From JAEXOD01 sp937930275 (GTDB taxonomy: Bacteria; Bacteroidota; Ignavibacteria; Ignavibacteriales; Melioribacteraceae), in assembly GCA_036733965.1 (NCBI GenBank), contig DAIMZL010000001.1, positions 186,001 through 250,000 on the forward strand: a stretch of DNA of 64,000 nucleotides, read 5' to 3'. The notes under the pieces were generated by a model. That model was not told the DNA's origin, searched no databases, and saw nothing but the letters and a program-made list of their open reading frames with translations. Position 1 is the first letter of the stretch. Each line of letters starts with the position of its first letter. Below, piece by piece: positions 44,852-54,338 of the stretch. The position numbers and the translations under genes are program-made.

Positions 44852-45742
44852 CTATGATTTTGGATGGGCTGTTTTATATGTGTTTTTTAATCGCTCTATA
44901 CTAACATGTGTATAGATTTGCGTTGTAGATAAATTTTCATGTCCTAACATTTCTTTTACCGCCATTAAATCCGCTCCTCTGTCTAACATGTGTGTTGCTG
45001 CTGCATGTCGTAAAACGTGCGGACTTTTCTTCTCTATATCGCTTACAAAGCTTAAATATTTGTTTATTACTCTATATACATATTTAGCGTAAATTGGGTT
45101 TCCGTTTTTTGTTAAAAATAATTGTTCTTCGTCATTTTTATTATCCCTTATTTTTACATAAGCCAATATATTATTAATTGTCTGTTTTCCTATAGGAACT
45201 ATTCTATATTTTGAACCTTTTCCAAAAACTCTAACAGTCCCATTTTTTATATCGATATCGTTAAGTTTTATTCCGCAGGTTTCACTTACTCGCAAGGCAC
45301 AAGAGTACGTTAAATCAATCACAGCTTTATACAGAAAACGGGAGTATTCGTCTGCAATAGATTCTTCTAATATAGAAAAAATTTTGTCAATTGAGTTTAC
45401 ATTAACCGTTTCGGGAAGTTTTCTTTTGCTTTTTGGGTTTTTGATATATTTTAATGGATTATCAACTATTAGATTCTGTTCTAAACAATAGTCAATAAAA
45501 CTGCGTAAGGATGCTAATTTTCGTGAAATTGATGTTGCTGCAATTTTCTCCGAATTTAAATATATTATAAAATTACGAATTAGTCGTTCATTTAAATCTT
45601 TAAGCTCAAACTTTTTATTCAACCCGCAAAATAAAAAAAACTGCTTTAAATCATTTGAATAAGATATCTCGGTGTTTTCCGAAACCCGTCTTACCCCCGA
45701 AATATATTTTATATAATTATCTATCGTATTTTCAATATTCAT
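44852..45742 (-). CDS. xerC: XerC/XerD-family tyrosine recombinase
   Basis: 296 residues, the exact Xer length: N-terminal SAM-like core-binding domain, then the catalytic domain with Arg151 (SCALRVSETCG), the lysine strand GKGSKYRIVPI, H-x2-R in HVLRHAAATHML, LGHENLS and the nucleophile tyrosine in TTQIYTHV. It resolves chromosome dimers at dif. It lies directly downstream of topA, as xerC (codV) does in Firmicutes, which is why I prefer XerC to XerD; the sequence alone does not settle this. Confidence 0.93.
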   Translation of the reverse strand: MNIENTIDNYIKYISGVRRVSENTEISYSNDLKQFFLFCGLNKKFELKDLNERLIRNFIIYLNSEKIAATSISRKLASLRSFIDYCLEQNLIVDNPLKYIKNPKSKRKLPETVNVNSIDKIFSILEESIADEYSRFLYKAVIDLTYSCALRVSETCGIKLNDIDIKNGTVRVFGKGSKYRIVPIGKQTINNILAYVKIRDNKNDEEQLFLTKNGNPIYAKYVYRVINKYLSFVSDIEKKSPHVLRHAAATHMLDRGADLMAVKEMLGHENLSTTQIYTHVSIERLKNTYKTAHPKS

Positions 45743-45806
45743 TTCTAACGATGAATTTATTCAATTGGCAAAATAGCAAGTTTTTAATAAAAGTCAACTA
45801 CTTTTT

Positions 45807-47999
45807 TTATTTTGAAGAATTTATTTCCGGTAATTGCCAGGATGCATAATCACAATCCGGATAGCGGTTGCAACCATAAAAAGTTTTTCCCCGTTTGGTT
45901 CGTTTTGCTATTACTTCCCCTGTTCCGCATTTGGGGCACTTAATTCCAATTTTTATTTGTTCTGTATAATCACAGTTTGGATAGTTTTCGCACCCGATAA
46001 ACTTACCAAATTTACCACTCCTAAAAATAGTCTTTCCTCCGCATTTAGGGCAAGTTGCTCCGGTAAACTCAGGTTCTTTTTCTTCTTTTTTGATTTCTTT
46101 TATGGGTTTTATATTTTTACATTCCGGATAGTTGGTACAAGCTAAAAATTTACCGTATCTTCCTATTTTTACATCCATATCATGACCGCATTTTTCGCAT
46201 TTAACTTTCTCAATTTCTTTTTCAACTTTTTCAAGTGCTGCAGAAAACGGGATATAAAAATCTTTTAAAACTTTTACATAATCTATTTCTCCACCGGCAA
46301 TTAAATCTAATTCGTCTTCCATAGCCGCCGTAAAATTAACATTTAAGATTCGGGGAAAATTTTTAACTAAAATATCATTTACTTTATTCCCTAATTCCGT
46401 AGGATATAGTTTTCTGTTTTCAACATACACATAATCTCTTTCTAAAATTGTGCTTAATATTAACGCGTATGTACTCGGTCTTCCTATTCCCTTGTCTTCT
46501 AATTCCTTTATTAACGTACTTTCGGTAAAACGTGCCGGTGGTTTTGTAAAATGCTGATTTTTTTCTAATTCAGTAAGCTTAAGATTCTCCTCTTTTTTTA
46601 AGCCAAGAGGGATCGGAAATTCTTCTTTTTCAGGATTAAATTCATAATCTTCTGAACTTTCGTCATATAATTTCATAAAACCGTCAAATTTTAATGCACT
46701 TCCGGTGGCTTTAAATAAATATTCATCAGCACAAATACTAACGGTTAATGATTCAAATATTGCTGATTCCATTTGCGAGGCAATAAATCTTTTCCAAATT
46801 AAATCATATAATTCATATTGATCTTTAGATAAATATTCTTTGATTGAATCAGGCGAGTATTTTGTTGTTGTCGGTCTAATTGCTTCATGAGCATCTTGTA
46901 CGTTTTTTTTCTTTTTTTCGTAAAGTTTTGGTCTATCGGGTAAATAATCCTTTCCAAATCTTTCCAGAATAAAACTTCTTGCAGCAGTCAAACTTTCTTC
47001 GCTTAATCTTGTACTATCTGTTCTCATATACGATATTAAACCAACATATCCGTCTGATCCGAGACTTATACCTTCATACAATTCTTGAGCAATCTGCATG
47101 GTTTTTTTACTCTTGAACTTTAATACTTTTGATGCCTCAACCTGTAAGGTACTTGTAATAAAAGGAGGATATGGATTTCTTTTAACATCTTTTTGAGAAA
47201 TATCGGAAATTAGAAAATTCTCTTTTAACTCTATTTCTTTTGCAACTGCATCAGCTTTTTCTTCACTATCAATAACAAAATTTTTAGCACAAAACTCTTT
47301 CTTCTTGGGGTCACTTAAGTCTTTTAATAAAATCTTAATCGGTTTTCCGCTTACTTCAACAAGTTTTGCCTTAAATGAATCATTTTTTTTAGTTAAAAAA
47401 TTTCCCCATAACGACCAATACTCGCTTGAAACAAAAGTTTTTATTTCTTGCTCTCGCTCACAGATTAATCTTAGAGCAACGGATTGCACTCGACCAGCCG
47501 ATAGACTTGTGGAAGGGCTATCAATTATCGCTTTCCATAAAAACGGGCTAATTTTATAACCTATTATTCTATCCATAACACGTCTTGCACGTTGGCTATT
47601 TACTAAGTCCAAATTAATTCTACCCGGATTAGTAATTGCTTTTTTTACGCTATCTTTGGTAATTTCATTAAATAGGACTCTATAAACATGTTCATTTTTT
47701 CCGTTTATAATATCGGCAACGTCCTGAGCAATAGCTTCACCTTCACGATCAGGGTCAGTTGCAATTATAATTTTTTCGGTTTGTTCGGCTAATTGTTTTA
47801 TTTTTTTTATTAAATCCCCCTTCCCACGAATATTCATAAAATTAGGTTTGAAATTGTTTTCAATATCAACACCCAATTGTGTTTTGGGCAAATTACGTAA
47901 GTGTCCTACAGTTGCTTCAACTATAAAATTTCTTCCTAAATATTTATTAATGGTCTTTGCCTTGGAAGGTGATTCGACCAACACTAAAGTTTTACTCAT
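45807..47999 (-). CDS. topA: DNA topoisomerase I
   Basis: 730 residues. Toprim domain (LVLVESPSKAKTINKYLG, ATDPDREGEAIAQDVA) and the nucleophile tyrosine in ISYMRTDSTRLS. The C-terminus has three four-cysteine zinc ribbons, each ending CxxYPxC (CEKCGHDM, CPKCGGKT, CPKCGTGE), which bind single-stranded DNA. It relaxes negative supercoils. It is encoded between the DUF494/Smg gene and xerC. Confidence 0.96.
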   Translation of the reverse strand: MSKTLVLVESPSKAKTINKYLGRNFIVEATVGHLRNLPKTQLGVDIENNFKPNFMNIRGKGDLIKKIKQLAEQTEKIIIATDPDREGEAIAQDVADIINGKNEHVYRVLFNEITKDSVKKAITNPGRINLDLVNSQRARRVMDRIIGYKISPFLWKAIIDSPSTSLSAGRVQSVALRLICEREQEIKTFVSSEYWSLWGNFLTKKNDSFKAKLVEVSGKPIKILLKDLSDPKKKEFCAKNFVIDSEEKADAVAKEIELKENFLISDISQKDVKRNPYPPFITSTLQVEASKVLKFKSKKTMQIAQELYEGISLGSDGYVGLISYMRTDSTRLSEESLTAARSFILERFGKDYLPDRPKLYEKKKKNVQDAHEAIRPTTTKYSPDSIKEYLSKDQYELYDLIWKRFIASQMESAIFESLTVSICADEYLFKATGSALKFDGFMKLYDESSEDYEFNPEKEEFPIPLGLKKEENLKLTELEKNQHFTKPPARFTESTLIKELEDKGIGRPSTYALILSTILERDYVYVENRKLYPTELGNKVNDILVKNFPRILNVNFTAAMEDELDLIAGGEIDYVKVLKDFYIPFSAALEKVEKEIEKVKCEKCGHDMDVKIGRYGKFLACTNYPECKNIKPIKEIKKEEKEPEFTGATCPKCGGKTIFRSGKFGKFIGCENYPNCDYTEQIKIGIKCPKCGTGEVIAKRTKRGKTFYGCNRYPDCDYASWQLPEINSSK

Positions 48000-48010
48000 A
48001 AAAAATCCTT

Positions 48011-48466
48011 TTAATTAATTGTATCGGAGGAGTAAAGAAGTACTCTGCTTCCGGGTAACAATCCGGCATTTAAATCAATAAGAGATAAAAATACTATCCA
48101 GTTAATGTCATCCTTACTTAATACCCTTCCTTCTAAATTTGCGGCGTGTTCTAAAATAAACTCAATATCGTTACTTTCAATTAACCCTAAGTTAACCAAA
48201 CTTAAAATATAATTATAATTATCTAAACCTATTAAATCTATTTCTTCTAAACTTAATACTCTAAAAGTTTCTTTATTAATTTTATTTTTTTCTGATTTAC
48301 TTACTTTTGAGCTTAGTACTTTATCAAATAATAAACTAAAAGCAGCACTAATAGTCTGGCTATCGTATTTATTACTATCCAATAGCTTATTAACTTCTTC
48401 TAAAGTATAGTCTTTTTTTAAATTATCCAAAATAAGTGCAATTACTTCAACAATTTTTGTAACCAT
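48011..48466 (-). CDS. DUF494 / Smg-like protein
   Basis: 151 residues, mostly helical and acidic. The alignment that convinces me is KDDINWIVFLSLIDLNAG near the C-terminus, matching the LEDLKWVVLMVLFNIPG block of E. coli Smg, plus a similarly placed LSLEEIDLIGLDNYNYI helix. smg genes typically sit beside topA-related genes, as this does (11 bp). The molecular function is unknown. Confidence 0.68.
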   Translation of the reverse strand: MVTKIVEVIALILDNLKKDYTLEEVNKLLDSNKYDSQTISAAFSLLFDKVLSSKVSKSEKNKINKETFRVLSLEEIDLIGLDNYNYILSLVNLGLIESNDIEFILEHAANLEGRVLSKDDINWIVFLSLIDLNAGLLPGSRVLLYSSDTIN

Positions 48467-48469
48467 TTA

Positions 48470-48904
48470 TCACTTCAAAATTTGAACATTATTAAATTTT
48501 TTTACAAACAGATTTTCTTTCCGTTTCATTTTCTTTCTGTCAATATCATTCATATCATCATATCCTACTAAATGTAAAATACCGTGAATTACCAATCTTA
48601 ACAGTTCGGAATTTACCGAACAATTAAATCTTGCCGCATTTTCAACAGCAATATCATAAGATATTAATAATTCACCCTCTAAAATATTATTATCACCGGA
48701 ATAATTAAAGGTAATAATATCGGTATCATAATTATGACCTAAAAACTCCATATTCACTTTTAGTAAAGCTTTTTTGTCCACAATATTAATATCGAGATTT
48801 ACGATCGAAAAGTTTAGCTCGTTTTGAAGGTTTTCGATGAGAAAATTAATATTTTTTTTTATTATGCCGTATTTCCGGGGTGCAAATACCGAAACTAACT
48901 CCAA
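48470..48904 (-). CDS. ybeY: Endoribonuclease YbeY
   Basis: 144 residues; TTG start with GGAG 9 nt upstream. The zinc motif is HGILHLVGYDD: the first two histidines are present, while the third ligand position is aspartate, a form also seen in Bacteroidota YbeY. Upstream segments LKVNMEFLGHNYDTDIITF and ELLISYDIA are typical. YbeY helps 16S rRNA maturation and ribosome quality control. Confidence 0.91.
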   Translation of the reverse strand: MELVSVFAPRKYGIIKKNINFLIENLQNELNFSIVNLDINIVDKKALLKVNMEFLGHNYDTDIITFNYSGDNNILEGELLISYDIAVENAARFNCSVNSELLRLVIHGILHLVGYDDMNDIDRKKMKRKENLFVKKFNNVQILK

Positions 48905-48923
48905 AATAATTTACTCCGTTTTA

Positions 48924-49796
48924 TTAGATAGTTATCTCAAGTAATTCTTTTGAGGGTATGCAATTTACGGAACTTTTAATTTTATTCAAAAAATTTTTTG
49001 TATTGTTTACTACATTTTCAATCATCTCATCCGAGTAATCAGGATCATAATGAAATAAAACCAAATTTTTAATTTTTGCTAACTCGCTAAAATATGCCAG
49101 CGCAATATTATTTGAATGTCCCCAACCAATCTTTTTATTAAAATCTTCAATTGTATATTGTGAATCATGAATTAAATAATCAGCATTTTTACAAAATTCA
49201 ATTTGTGTTTTATTTTGTTCGTAAATCAACTGAGAATTTGGTTCGTTTTGTAATGCATTGTAATAAATTTCGTTATCTGTCATATAAACGACTGTTTTAT
49301 TACCTTCCGTAATTTTAAAGGATAATGTTCCTTTAGAATGGTGAACTGTTTCTGTTTCAACTGTAAATTCATCAAAAACATATTTTTTTGTCGGTTCTAT
49401 TTTATGATATTCTATTGTTGATTTAAAAACATCTTCTTTATTTACCGGAAAATAGAACGGATGCATTTGTGAATCAATAACATGTGAAACATTCATATCA
49501 TCTTTTGCATTAGAAAAAATATTTATTTTAAAATCGCTTCTGAAAAACGGAACGAAAAACGGAATTCCTTGAATATGGTCCCAATGTGAGTGACTGATTA
49601 ATAAATTAAGCTCTTTTTTATAATTGCCTGAAATTAATTCAATACCCAAGTTTCTTATACCGGTACCGGCATCTATAATAATAGAAGTGCCTTTATTTGA
49701 TATTACCTGAATACAAGGCGTGTTACCGCCGTATTTTACAGTGTTTGGTCCCGGGACCGGAATTGAACCGCGAGTTCCCCAAAATTTAATTTTCAT
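48924..49796 (-). CDS. MBL-fold metallo-hydrolase (RNase Z/PqqB-like superfamily)
   Basis: 290 residues. Begins MKIKFWGTRGSIPVPGPNT and YGGNTPCIQV; the zinc motif is SHSHWDHIQG (H-x-H-x-D-H variant), with later ligands in HHSKG, YMTDNE, DSQYT and WGHSN. The TRGSIPxPG N-terminus marks a common bacterial subgroup whose substrate is unknown; some relatives hydrolyse cyclic nucleotides. Its ATG overlaps the carbonic-anhydrase-like stop by 11 bp. Confidence 0.87.
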   Translation of the reverse strand: MKIKFWGTRGSIPVPGPNTVKYGGNTPCIQVISNKGTSIIIDAGTGIRNLGIELISGNYKKELNLLISHSHWDHIQGIPFFVPFFRSDFKINIFSNAKDDMNVSHVIDSQMHPFYFPVNKEDVFKSTIEYHKIEPTKKYVFDEFTVETETVHHSKGTLSFKITEGNKTVVYMTDNEIYYNALQNEPNSQLIYEQNKTQIEFCKNADYLIHDSQYTIEDFNKKIGWGHSNNIALAYFSELAKIKNLVLFHYDPDYSDEMIENVVNNTKNFLNKIKSSVNCIPSKELLEITI

Positions 49797-50355
49797 TTTC
49801 CAGGTCTGTTAATGAGTTAATAGTTATTTCCGAATATTTTTTATATCTATATGCGCTTTTTTCCAATTCTTGAATTTCGGAATCAGTCAAATCTCTTACT
49901 ACTTTTGCAGGAACACCGGCAACCAATTTTCCGGTTGGAACAATAAAACCCGGTTTTACAACAGAACCTGCAGCAACCATGCTTTTAGTTTCTACAAGTG
50001 CACCGTCTAAAACTATTGCACCAATTCCGATAAGTACTAAATCTTCTATTACCGCACCGTGTAATTTTACACTATGCCCAATTGTAACTTTATTTCCAAT
50101 AATTAAAGGGTATTTGGCATTCGTAACATGTAACATACTTAAATCTTGAATATTTGTCAACTCCCCAATTTTAATAAAGTTGACATCTCCCCGAATAACA
50201 GAATTATACCATATACTCGAATCTTTACATACTTCAACTTCGCCTATAATTTTTACACCATCAGCAATAAATACTGATTTATCTATGTTAGGATATTTGC
50301 CTTCATACGAGAAATTTTTACCAAACTGTCTTAATTGTATTTTGGCGGATTCCAA
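49786..50355 (-). CDS. Gamma-class carbonic anhydrase-like hexapeptide-repeat protein
   Basis: 189 residues from the TTG at 50355, chosen because GGAG lies 9 nt upstream; the frame is open to a TTG at 50370. A left-handed beta-helix of hexapeptide repeats carries three histidines in the gamma-CA positions (MLHVTN, IGHSVKLHG). Conserved WYNSVIRGD and AGVPAKVVRDL match the YrdA/PaaY group. Zinc binding is likely; activity may be carbonic anhydrase or none. It overlaps DUF3108 at its start. Confidence 0.88.
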   Translation of the reverse strand: MESAKIQLRQFGKNFSYEGKYPNIDKSVFIADGVKIIGEVEVCKDSSIWYNSVIRGDVNFIKIGELTNIQDLSMLHVTNAKYPLIIGNKVTIGHSVKLHGAVIEDLVLIGIGAIVLDGALVETKSMVAAGSVVKPGFIVPTGKLVAGVPAKVVRDLTDSEIQELEKSAYRYKKYSEITINSLTDLENEN

Positions 50356-51125
50356 TCTTTTTTTCTCCAACTTATTAATTCAACTGTAATGTTTCCCAGT
50401 AAAACGCTTAATTTAGCATATACCGGAATTTTATATTTATCTTTTGTAAACCAACCTTCAAAATCTCCCGTTAATCCAAAAACACCTGTGAAATCTGCTT
50501 TTCCGTTTAATTTTGTAGTAGCAATATCATAATTCACGGCATCAATTTTGGTTCTTTCTTCTTTATCAAAAAAGTTAATATATGTTTTTACTTTTTGTTC
50601 ATTAATAAAACAGTGAACAGTTTCAGAATGCTTATATCCTGATTTAACTCGAGCATAATAAAATAAGGATAATCCGTCATTAAAGTTGTGATCTAAATCA
50701 CAAGTTGAGTCAGTTTCAACCAAATAAGGCTTTAATGTGCCTCTTTTTACAAATATTTTTTTGTTCTTATAATCAAACCTATGTTCGGTAAACCTAAAAT
50801 ATTCCTTAGTGCGATGAGTAGCTTTAAATAAATTACTATAATTTTTAGAATTAAAATAACTTTCATATACTTCGTGTAAATCAACAAAAGGCAACGATTC
50901 ATCGCTATTAATATAAACCATTGTTCTATATACAACTTCATTATCTATTACTTTCTTTTCAAGAACTTTAAACTTTAGTTCACCCAGCTTTATAAAAGTA
51001 TATTTTACTGAATATGTTAGTTCTTCGCCTACTTCCCACTCATAATTACTCTGAGCTTTAATTGAAGAAATAAACAATAAGATGAGTATTGTTGTTTTTA
51101 TAAAAATCTTATTTTTAATTAACAT
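50331..51125 (-). CDS. DUF3108 periplasmic protein
   Basis: 264 residues with a signal peptide (about 1-24, ending SIKAQS). Mature part begins YEWEVGEELTYSVKYTFIKLG and runs as beta strands throughout, the DUF3108 pattern. The family is exported and of unknown function, thought to be periplasmic or surface-linked. It is 1 bp from the S41 protease gene, and together they begin the envelope block described at 50-56 kb. Confidence 0.85.
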   Translation of the reverse strand: MLIKNKIFIKTTILILLFISSIKAQSNYEWEVGEELTYSVKYTFIKLGELKFKVLEKKVIDNEVVYRTMVYINSDESLPFVDLHEVYESYFNSKNYSNLFKATHRTKEYFRFTEHRFDYKNKKIFVKRGTLKPYLVETDSTCDLDHNFNDGLSLFYYARVKSGYKHSETVHCFINEQKVKTYINFFDKEERTKIDAVNYDIATTKLNGKADFTGVFGLTGDFEGWFTKDKYKIPVYAKLSVLLGNITVELISWRKKDWNPPKYN

Positions 51126-51126
51126 T

Positions 51127-52689
51127 TTAATTCTTTTTCACTACCCTGTTTATATCTATAGAAAAATAATTTAAGGCTTGCAAAATTTCTTCATCAGTTT
51201 TAATGAATAAATAATATCTTCCGTTCTTACCCCAAAACTTGTTTGCAATTTCAGATTTTATTTTGGCAATAATTAGTGATTTATCTTTATTAATTTCATC
51301 AATTTTAATATTTGGTTCAATTGTTTTTGCATATATAATAAAATTATTAAACATTTTCTCGGTAAAAATGAATTCACTATTAAATGTTCTATAATTATAC
51401 TTTTTCTTGTCTAATTTTTCAATCTCACCGTTTTCTGCAATAAATCTATTAAAAACATTATTTCGCAATAGCAAACCAAGTGATTCGGTATATTCAGGTT
51501 CTTTTAATAAAAAGTCCGGATGTATCCCGCCGCCATCATAAACTTTGCGCCCCTTTTTTGTGAATTTGTAATTAGTTGTCGTATCATTTTTATTGATTTC
51601 GGAAATAGAGTAATAGTTGCTAATATTGTCGTATTTTCGCTGTATTAACCTTCCTGAGGGTGTAAAATACTTTGCTAAAGTTAATCGAAATTCCGATCTA
51701 TCATCTAATATAAAAGATTGTTGTACCAAACCTTTTCCAAAAGTGTTTTGACCGACAATCCATCCTCTATCCCAGTCTTGTATTGCTCCTGCAACAATTT
51801 CGCTTGCAGAAGCAGAACCATTATCAACTAAGACTATAATTGGCAATTTATCCGATTTATCTGTATCGGTTGAATAAAAATCCTGATTATACGATTTTTT
51901 TCTTGCTTTAATTGAAACAATTAGCTTATTTGGCGACAAAAATAAATCTGCTACTTTAACAGCTTGTTCTAAATAACCGCCTGGATTATTTCTAAGATCT
52001 AATAATATTTTTTTTGCTCCTTGTTTTATAAGCAAATTTACAGTAGATCTCATTTCCACATAAGTATTTTCTGAAAATCTGACCAACTTTATATATCCTA
52101 TGCTATCTGAAATTACAGTTGAAAAATCAACAGGATGCAATATTATTTCCGCTCTGTTAAGAGTAAAATTTATCGGCTTTTTTACATTATTACGAACTAT
52201 GGTTAGCACAACTTTCGAGCCTTCGTCACCTCTCAATAAACTTATTATTTTTTCTGTTTTCAATGAAATAATATTTCTGTTGTCAACCATTATTATTTTA
52301 TCACCGCTTTGTACTCCGACTTTGTCGGAAGGACCGGATGGAACAACAGACATTACATTTAATGTATCGTTTATTAAGGAAAATTCAATTCCAATCCCCA
52401 CAAATTTTCCGCTCATTTCTTCTGCATAACTTTCATATTCTTCAGAATTTAAATATCCTGAATGAGGATCTAATTTTTTTAGAACGCCTTCTATGGCGCT
52501 ATTGGTAAGAGTATCCAAGTTTACTTTATCTACATAATACTCGTTTGTCAATTTTATTATATCCGATATTTTAGTCGCAGCTTTATTAACTTCTGGATTA
52601 ATAAAATGATTAAGAATAAAATTTAAGTAATACCCTATTAAAAGAGCAATAATAAACAGTAATATTTTACTGCCGAAGATATTTCTCAT
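51127..52689 (-). CDS. S41-family C-terminal processing protease (CtpA-like)
   Basis: 520 residues: N-terminal membrane anchor or signal (about 8-27), a short helical part, a PDZ domain (SGKFVGIGIEF ... PSDKVGVQSGDKIIMV) and the S41 domain. The catalytic serine is in DNGSASASEIVAGA and the lysine in FGKGLVQQS, the Ser/Lys dyad of tail-specific proteases. The C-terminal 120 residues are an extra helical region. It acts in the periplasm. It overlaps the Wzi-like gene by 1 bp. Confidence 0.93.
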   Translation of the reverse strand: MRNIFGSKILLFIIALLIGYYLNFILNHFINPEVNKAATKISDIIKLTNEYYVDKVNLDTLTNSAIEGVLKKLDPHSGYLNSEEYESYAEEMSGKFVGIGIEFSLINDTLNVMSVVPSGPSDKVGVQSGDKIIMVDNRNIISLKTEKIISLLRGDEGSKVVLTIVRNNVKKPINFTLNRAEIILHPVDFSTVISDSIGYIKLVRFSENTYVEMRSTVNLLIKQGAKKILLDLRNNPGGYLEQAVKVADLFLSPNKLIVSIKARKKSYNQDFYSTDTDKSDKLPIIVLVDNGSASASEIVAGAIQDWDRGWIVGQNTFGKGLVQQSFILDDRSEFRLTLAKYFTPSGRLIQRKYDNISNYYSISEINKNDTTTNYKFTKKGRKVYDGGGIHPDFLLKEPEYTESLGLLLRNNVFNRFIAENGEIEKLDKKKYNYRTFNSEFIFTEKMFNNFIIYAKTIEPNIKIDEINKDKSLIIAKIKSEIANKFWGKNGRYYLFIKTDEEILQALNYFSIDINRVVKKN

Positions 52690-54338
52690 TATATTTTAAG
52701 TTTAATATTTAAGATTAGTGTAGATTCATTAGTAGAAGTATGTGGAGATTTTTCATTCTCAAAATAATAATACAGACTAATAAAGTTATTACGTATAAAT
52801 TCATATTTACCTTCAAACAAAACATTAAAACTTTTAATTAGCAAACCGTCTAAAAACTTTACTTGTTCACTATCAAAAGGTCTGTGTCCTTCTTTTACGG
52901 AACCGCCATAATTAGTTACCAATGTTCCTTTTTCATCATATAAATTGCTCCCGTGCTCCTTATACCCTGCTTGAAATAAAAAACTAACTCTTGGAGTAAA
53001 ATAATAATAAAATTTTACATTAAATAATTGACTATTAGGTTCAATATTATCATTTATCAAATAATTTAATGATGTAAAATTATTATAAGGAATTCTATGT
53101 GTAAATACAAAAGGCTCAATTCTTAAATACTGTACTGCTAAACCACCCGAAAAATTATTAATCTTTGGAGTAATATTTATTCCGATATCCCATAGAGTTT
53201 GATTTCCGTACCATTTTTTTCCTAATTTACTAAAATCGATATCATCAATAAATAATGTTAAATAAGGACTAAACCCGGACAATGTATTATTTGAAATATC
53301 TATAAAAAGTGATGAGTTATCTCTATCTTGATTAATATGTTCAATACTCTTATAAAAGTTGAAAGGATTTAAATAACTTAAATCAACGCTCCTATTCCCG
53401 TATATAATAAATTCACCAAGACCTAATTTGAAGTGTTTTGAAAAATTAATTTCGAAGCGATGATAGACCAAGTACTTATCTTGCAAACTATGAATTTCAC
53501 CCCATAGCGAATCGGCGTAAACGTTAGGAGAGGATAGTAATTTACCATGCAGATAAGAAAAATTAAATATAGAATAATTTATATTAAATTTAAAGTAATC
53601 TATAGGCGGAGCATTATTACCTAAAAAAGGTTTGTAAATACCTTGTCCGAGAATTATTCTATCCCGACCGAGTTTAAAATTATAATTTCTTTTTTCAAAG
53701 AATAAATATCCTTCGGTCTCATCAAAAAAAGAATTAGCTCCTTCATAATTAGGATTTAAATTGGCTTTATAATTATATTTTAAACTCCCGTAATTTAAAG
53801 CAGTATTTTTATCACCTTTATAAGTACCGTTAGTACCTTTTAAATAAAAACCAAGTTCGTTAAATAAATAACCTTTAACTTCACCACCGAATGTAAAGAT
53901 TGAAGCCATTTTCTCTTTTTTGATAATTGTAGAGTTATAGGCAGCAAAATTTATAAAAAAGCCGTTTTTTGAAGAATCTACATAACTATATATTGATTTA
54001 TTAGATTGGTAATAATCTTCAGCAAATTTGTTGTTTAATATAGATGAATAACTTAAATCTGTACCGTTAAATAAATAATCAAATTCAAAAACTAAGTCAT
54101 TTAATATTTCATGATCAACATCTGAAAGTTTTTCTTTATTATTTATTATTTCAATTAAATATTGCTTTATTTGGGTATTGGTTTTAGGAATTTCAAAGCC
54201 GTTATAATTATCTATAAATCCTAAAGTGTTCATTCTTTCTAAAAAAGGATATATTTTATGTTCGACATCTATATAACCGGATTGGGCTACAATAAAGGAA
54301 TTTAGCAATAAAAGTATCGAGATAATATATCTTTTCAT
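52689..54338 (-). CDS. Outer-membrane beta-barrel protein, Wzi-like
   Basis: 549 residues with a signal peptide (MKRYIISILLLLNSFIVAQ). After a helical N-terminal part (about 25-95) the rest is alternating aromatic beta strands, ending in a strand with a terminal Ile (ESTLILNIKLKI). FKLGRDRIILGQG and GNNAPPIDYFKFNINYS resemble the conserved block of capsule-assembly Wzi proteins. A role in surface-polysaccharide attachment is inferred from that likeness and from the adjacent glycosyltransferase. It is encoded without gaps next to both neighbours. Confidence 0.68.
   Translation of the reverse strand: MKRYIISILLLLNSFIVAQSGYIDVEHKIYPFLERMNTLGFIDNYNGFEIPKTNTQIKQYLIEIINNKEKLSDVDHEILNDLVFEFDYLFNGTDLSYSSILNNKFAEDYYQSNKSIYSYVDSSKNGFFINFAAYNSTIIKKEKMASIFTFGGEVKGYLFNELGFYLKGTNGTYKGDKNTALNYGSLKYNYKANLNPNYEGANSFFDETEGYLFFEKRNYNFKLGRDRIILGQGIYKPFLGNNAPPIDYFKFNINYSIFNFSYLHGKLLSSPNVYADSLWGEIHSLQDKYLVYHRFEINFSKHFKLGLGEFIIYGNRSVDLSYLNPFNFYKSIEHINQDRDNSSLFIDISNNTLSGFSPYLTLFIDDIDFSKLGKKWYGNQTLWDIGINITPKINNFSGGLAVQYLRIEPFVFTHRIPYNNFTSLNYLINDNIEPNSQLFNVKFYYYFTPRVSFLFQAGYKEHGSNLYDEKGTLVTNYGGSVKEGHRPFDSEQVKFLDGLLIKSFNVLFEGKYEFIRNNFISLYYYFENEKSPHTSTNESTLILNIKLKI

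Noticed and set aside
48470..48904. YbeY as inactive because the third zinc histidine is aspartate
   Set aside because: The same change is usual in Bacteroidota-type YbeY, so it is more likely a lineage feature than loss of function.
52100..52429. Plus-strand reading frame of 109 codons
   Set aside because: Lies wholly inside the S41 protease gene on the other strand, has no ribosome site, and does not resemble a protein; the same holds for similar frames opposite ptsI, fabF, thiolase and topA.
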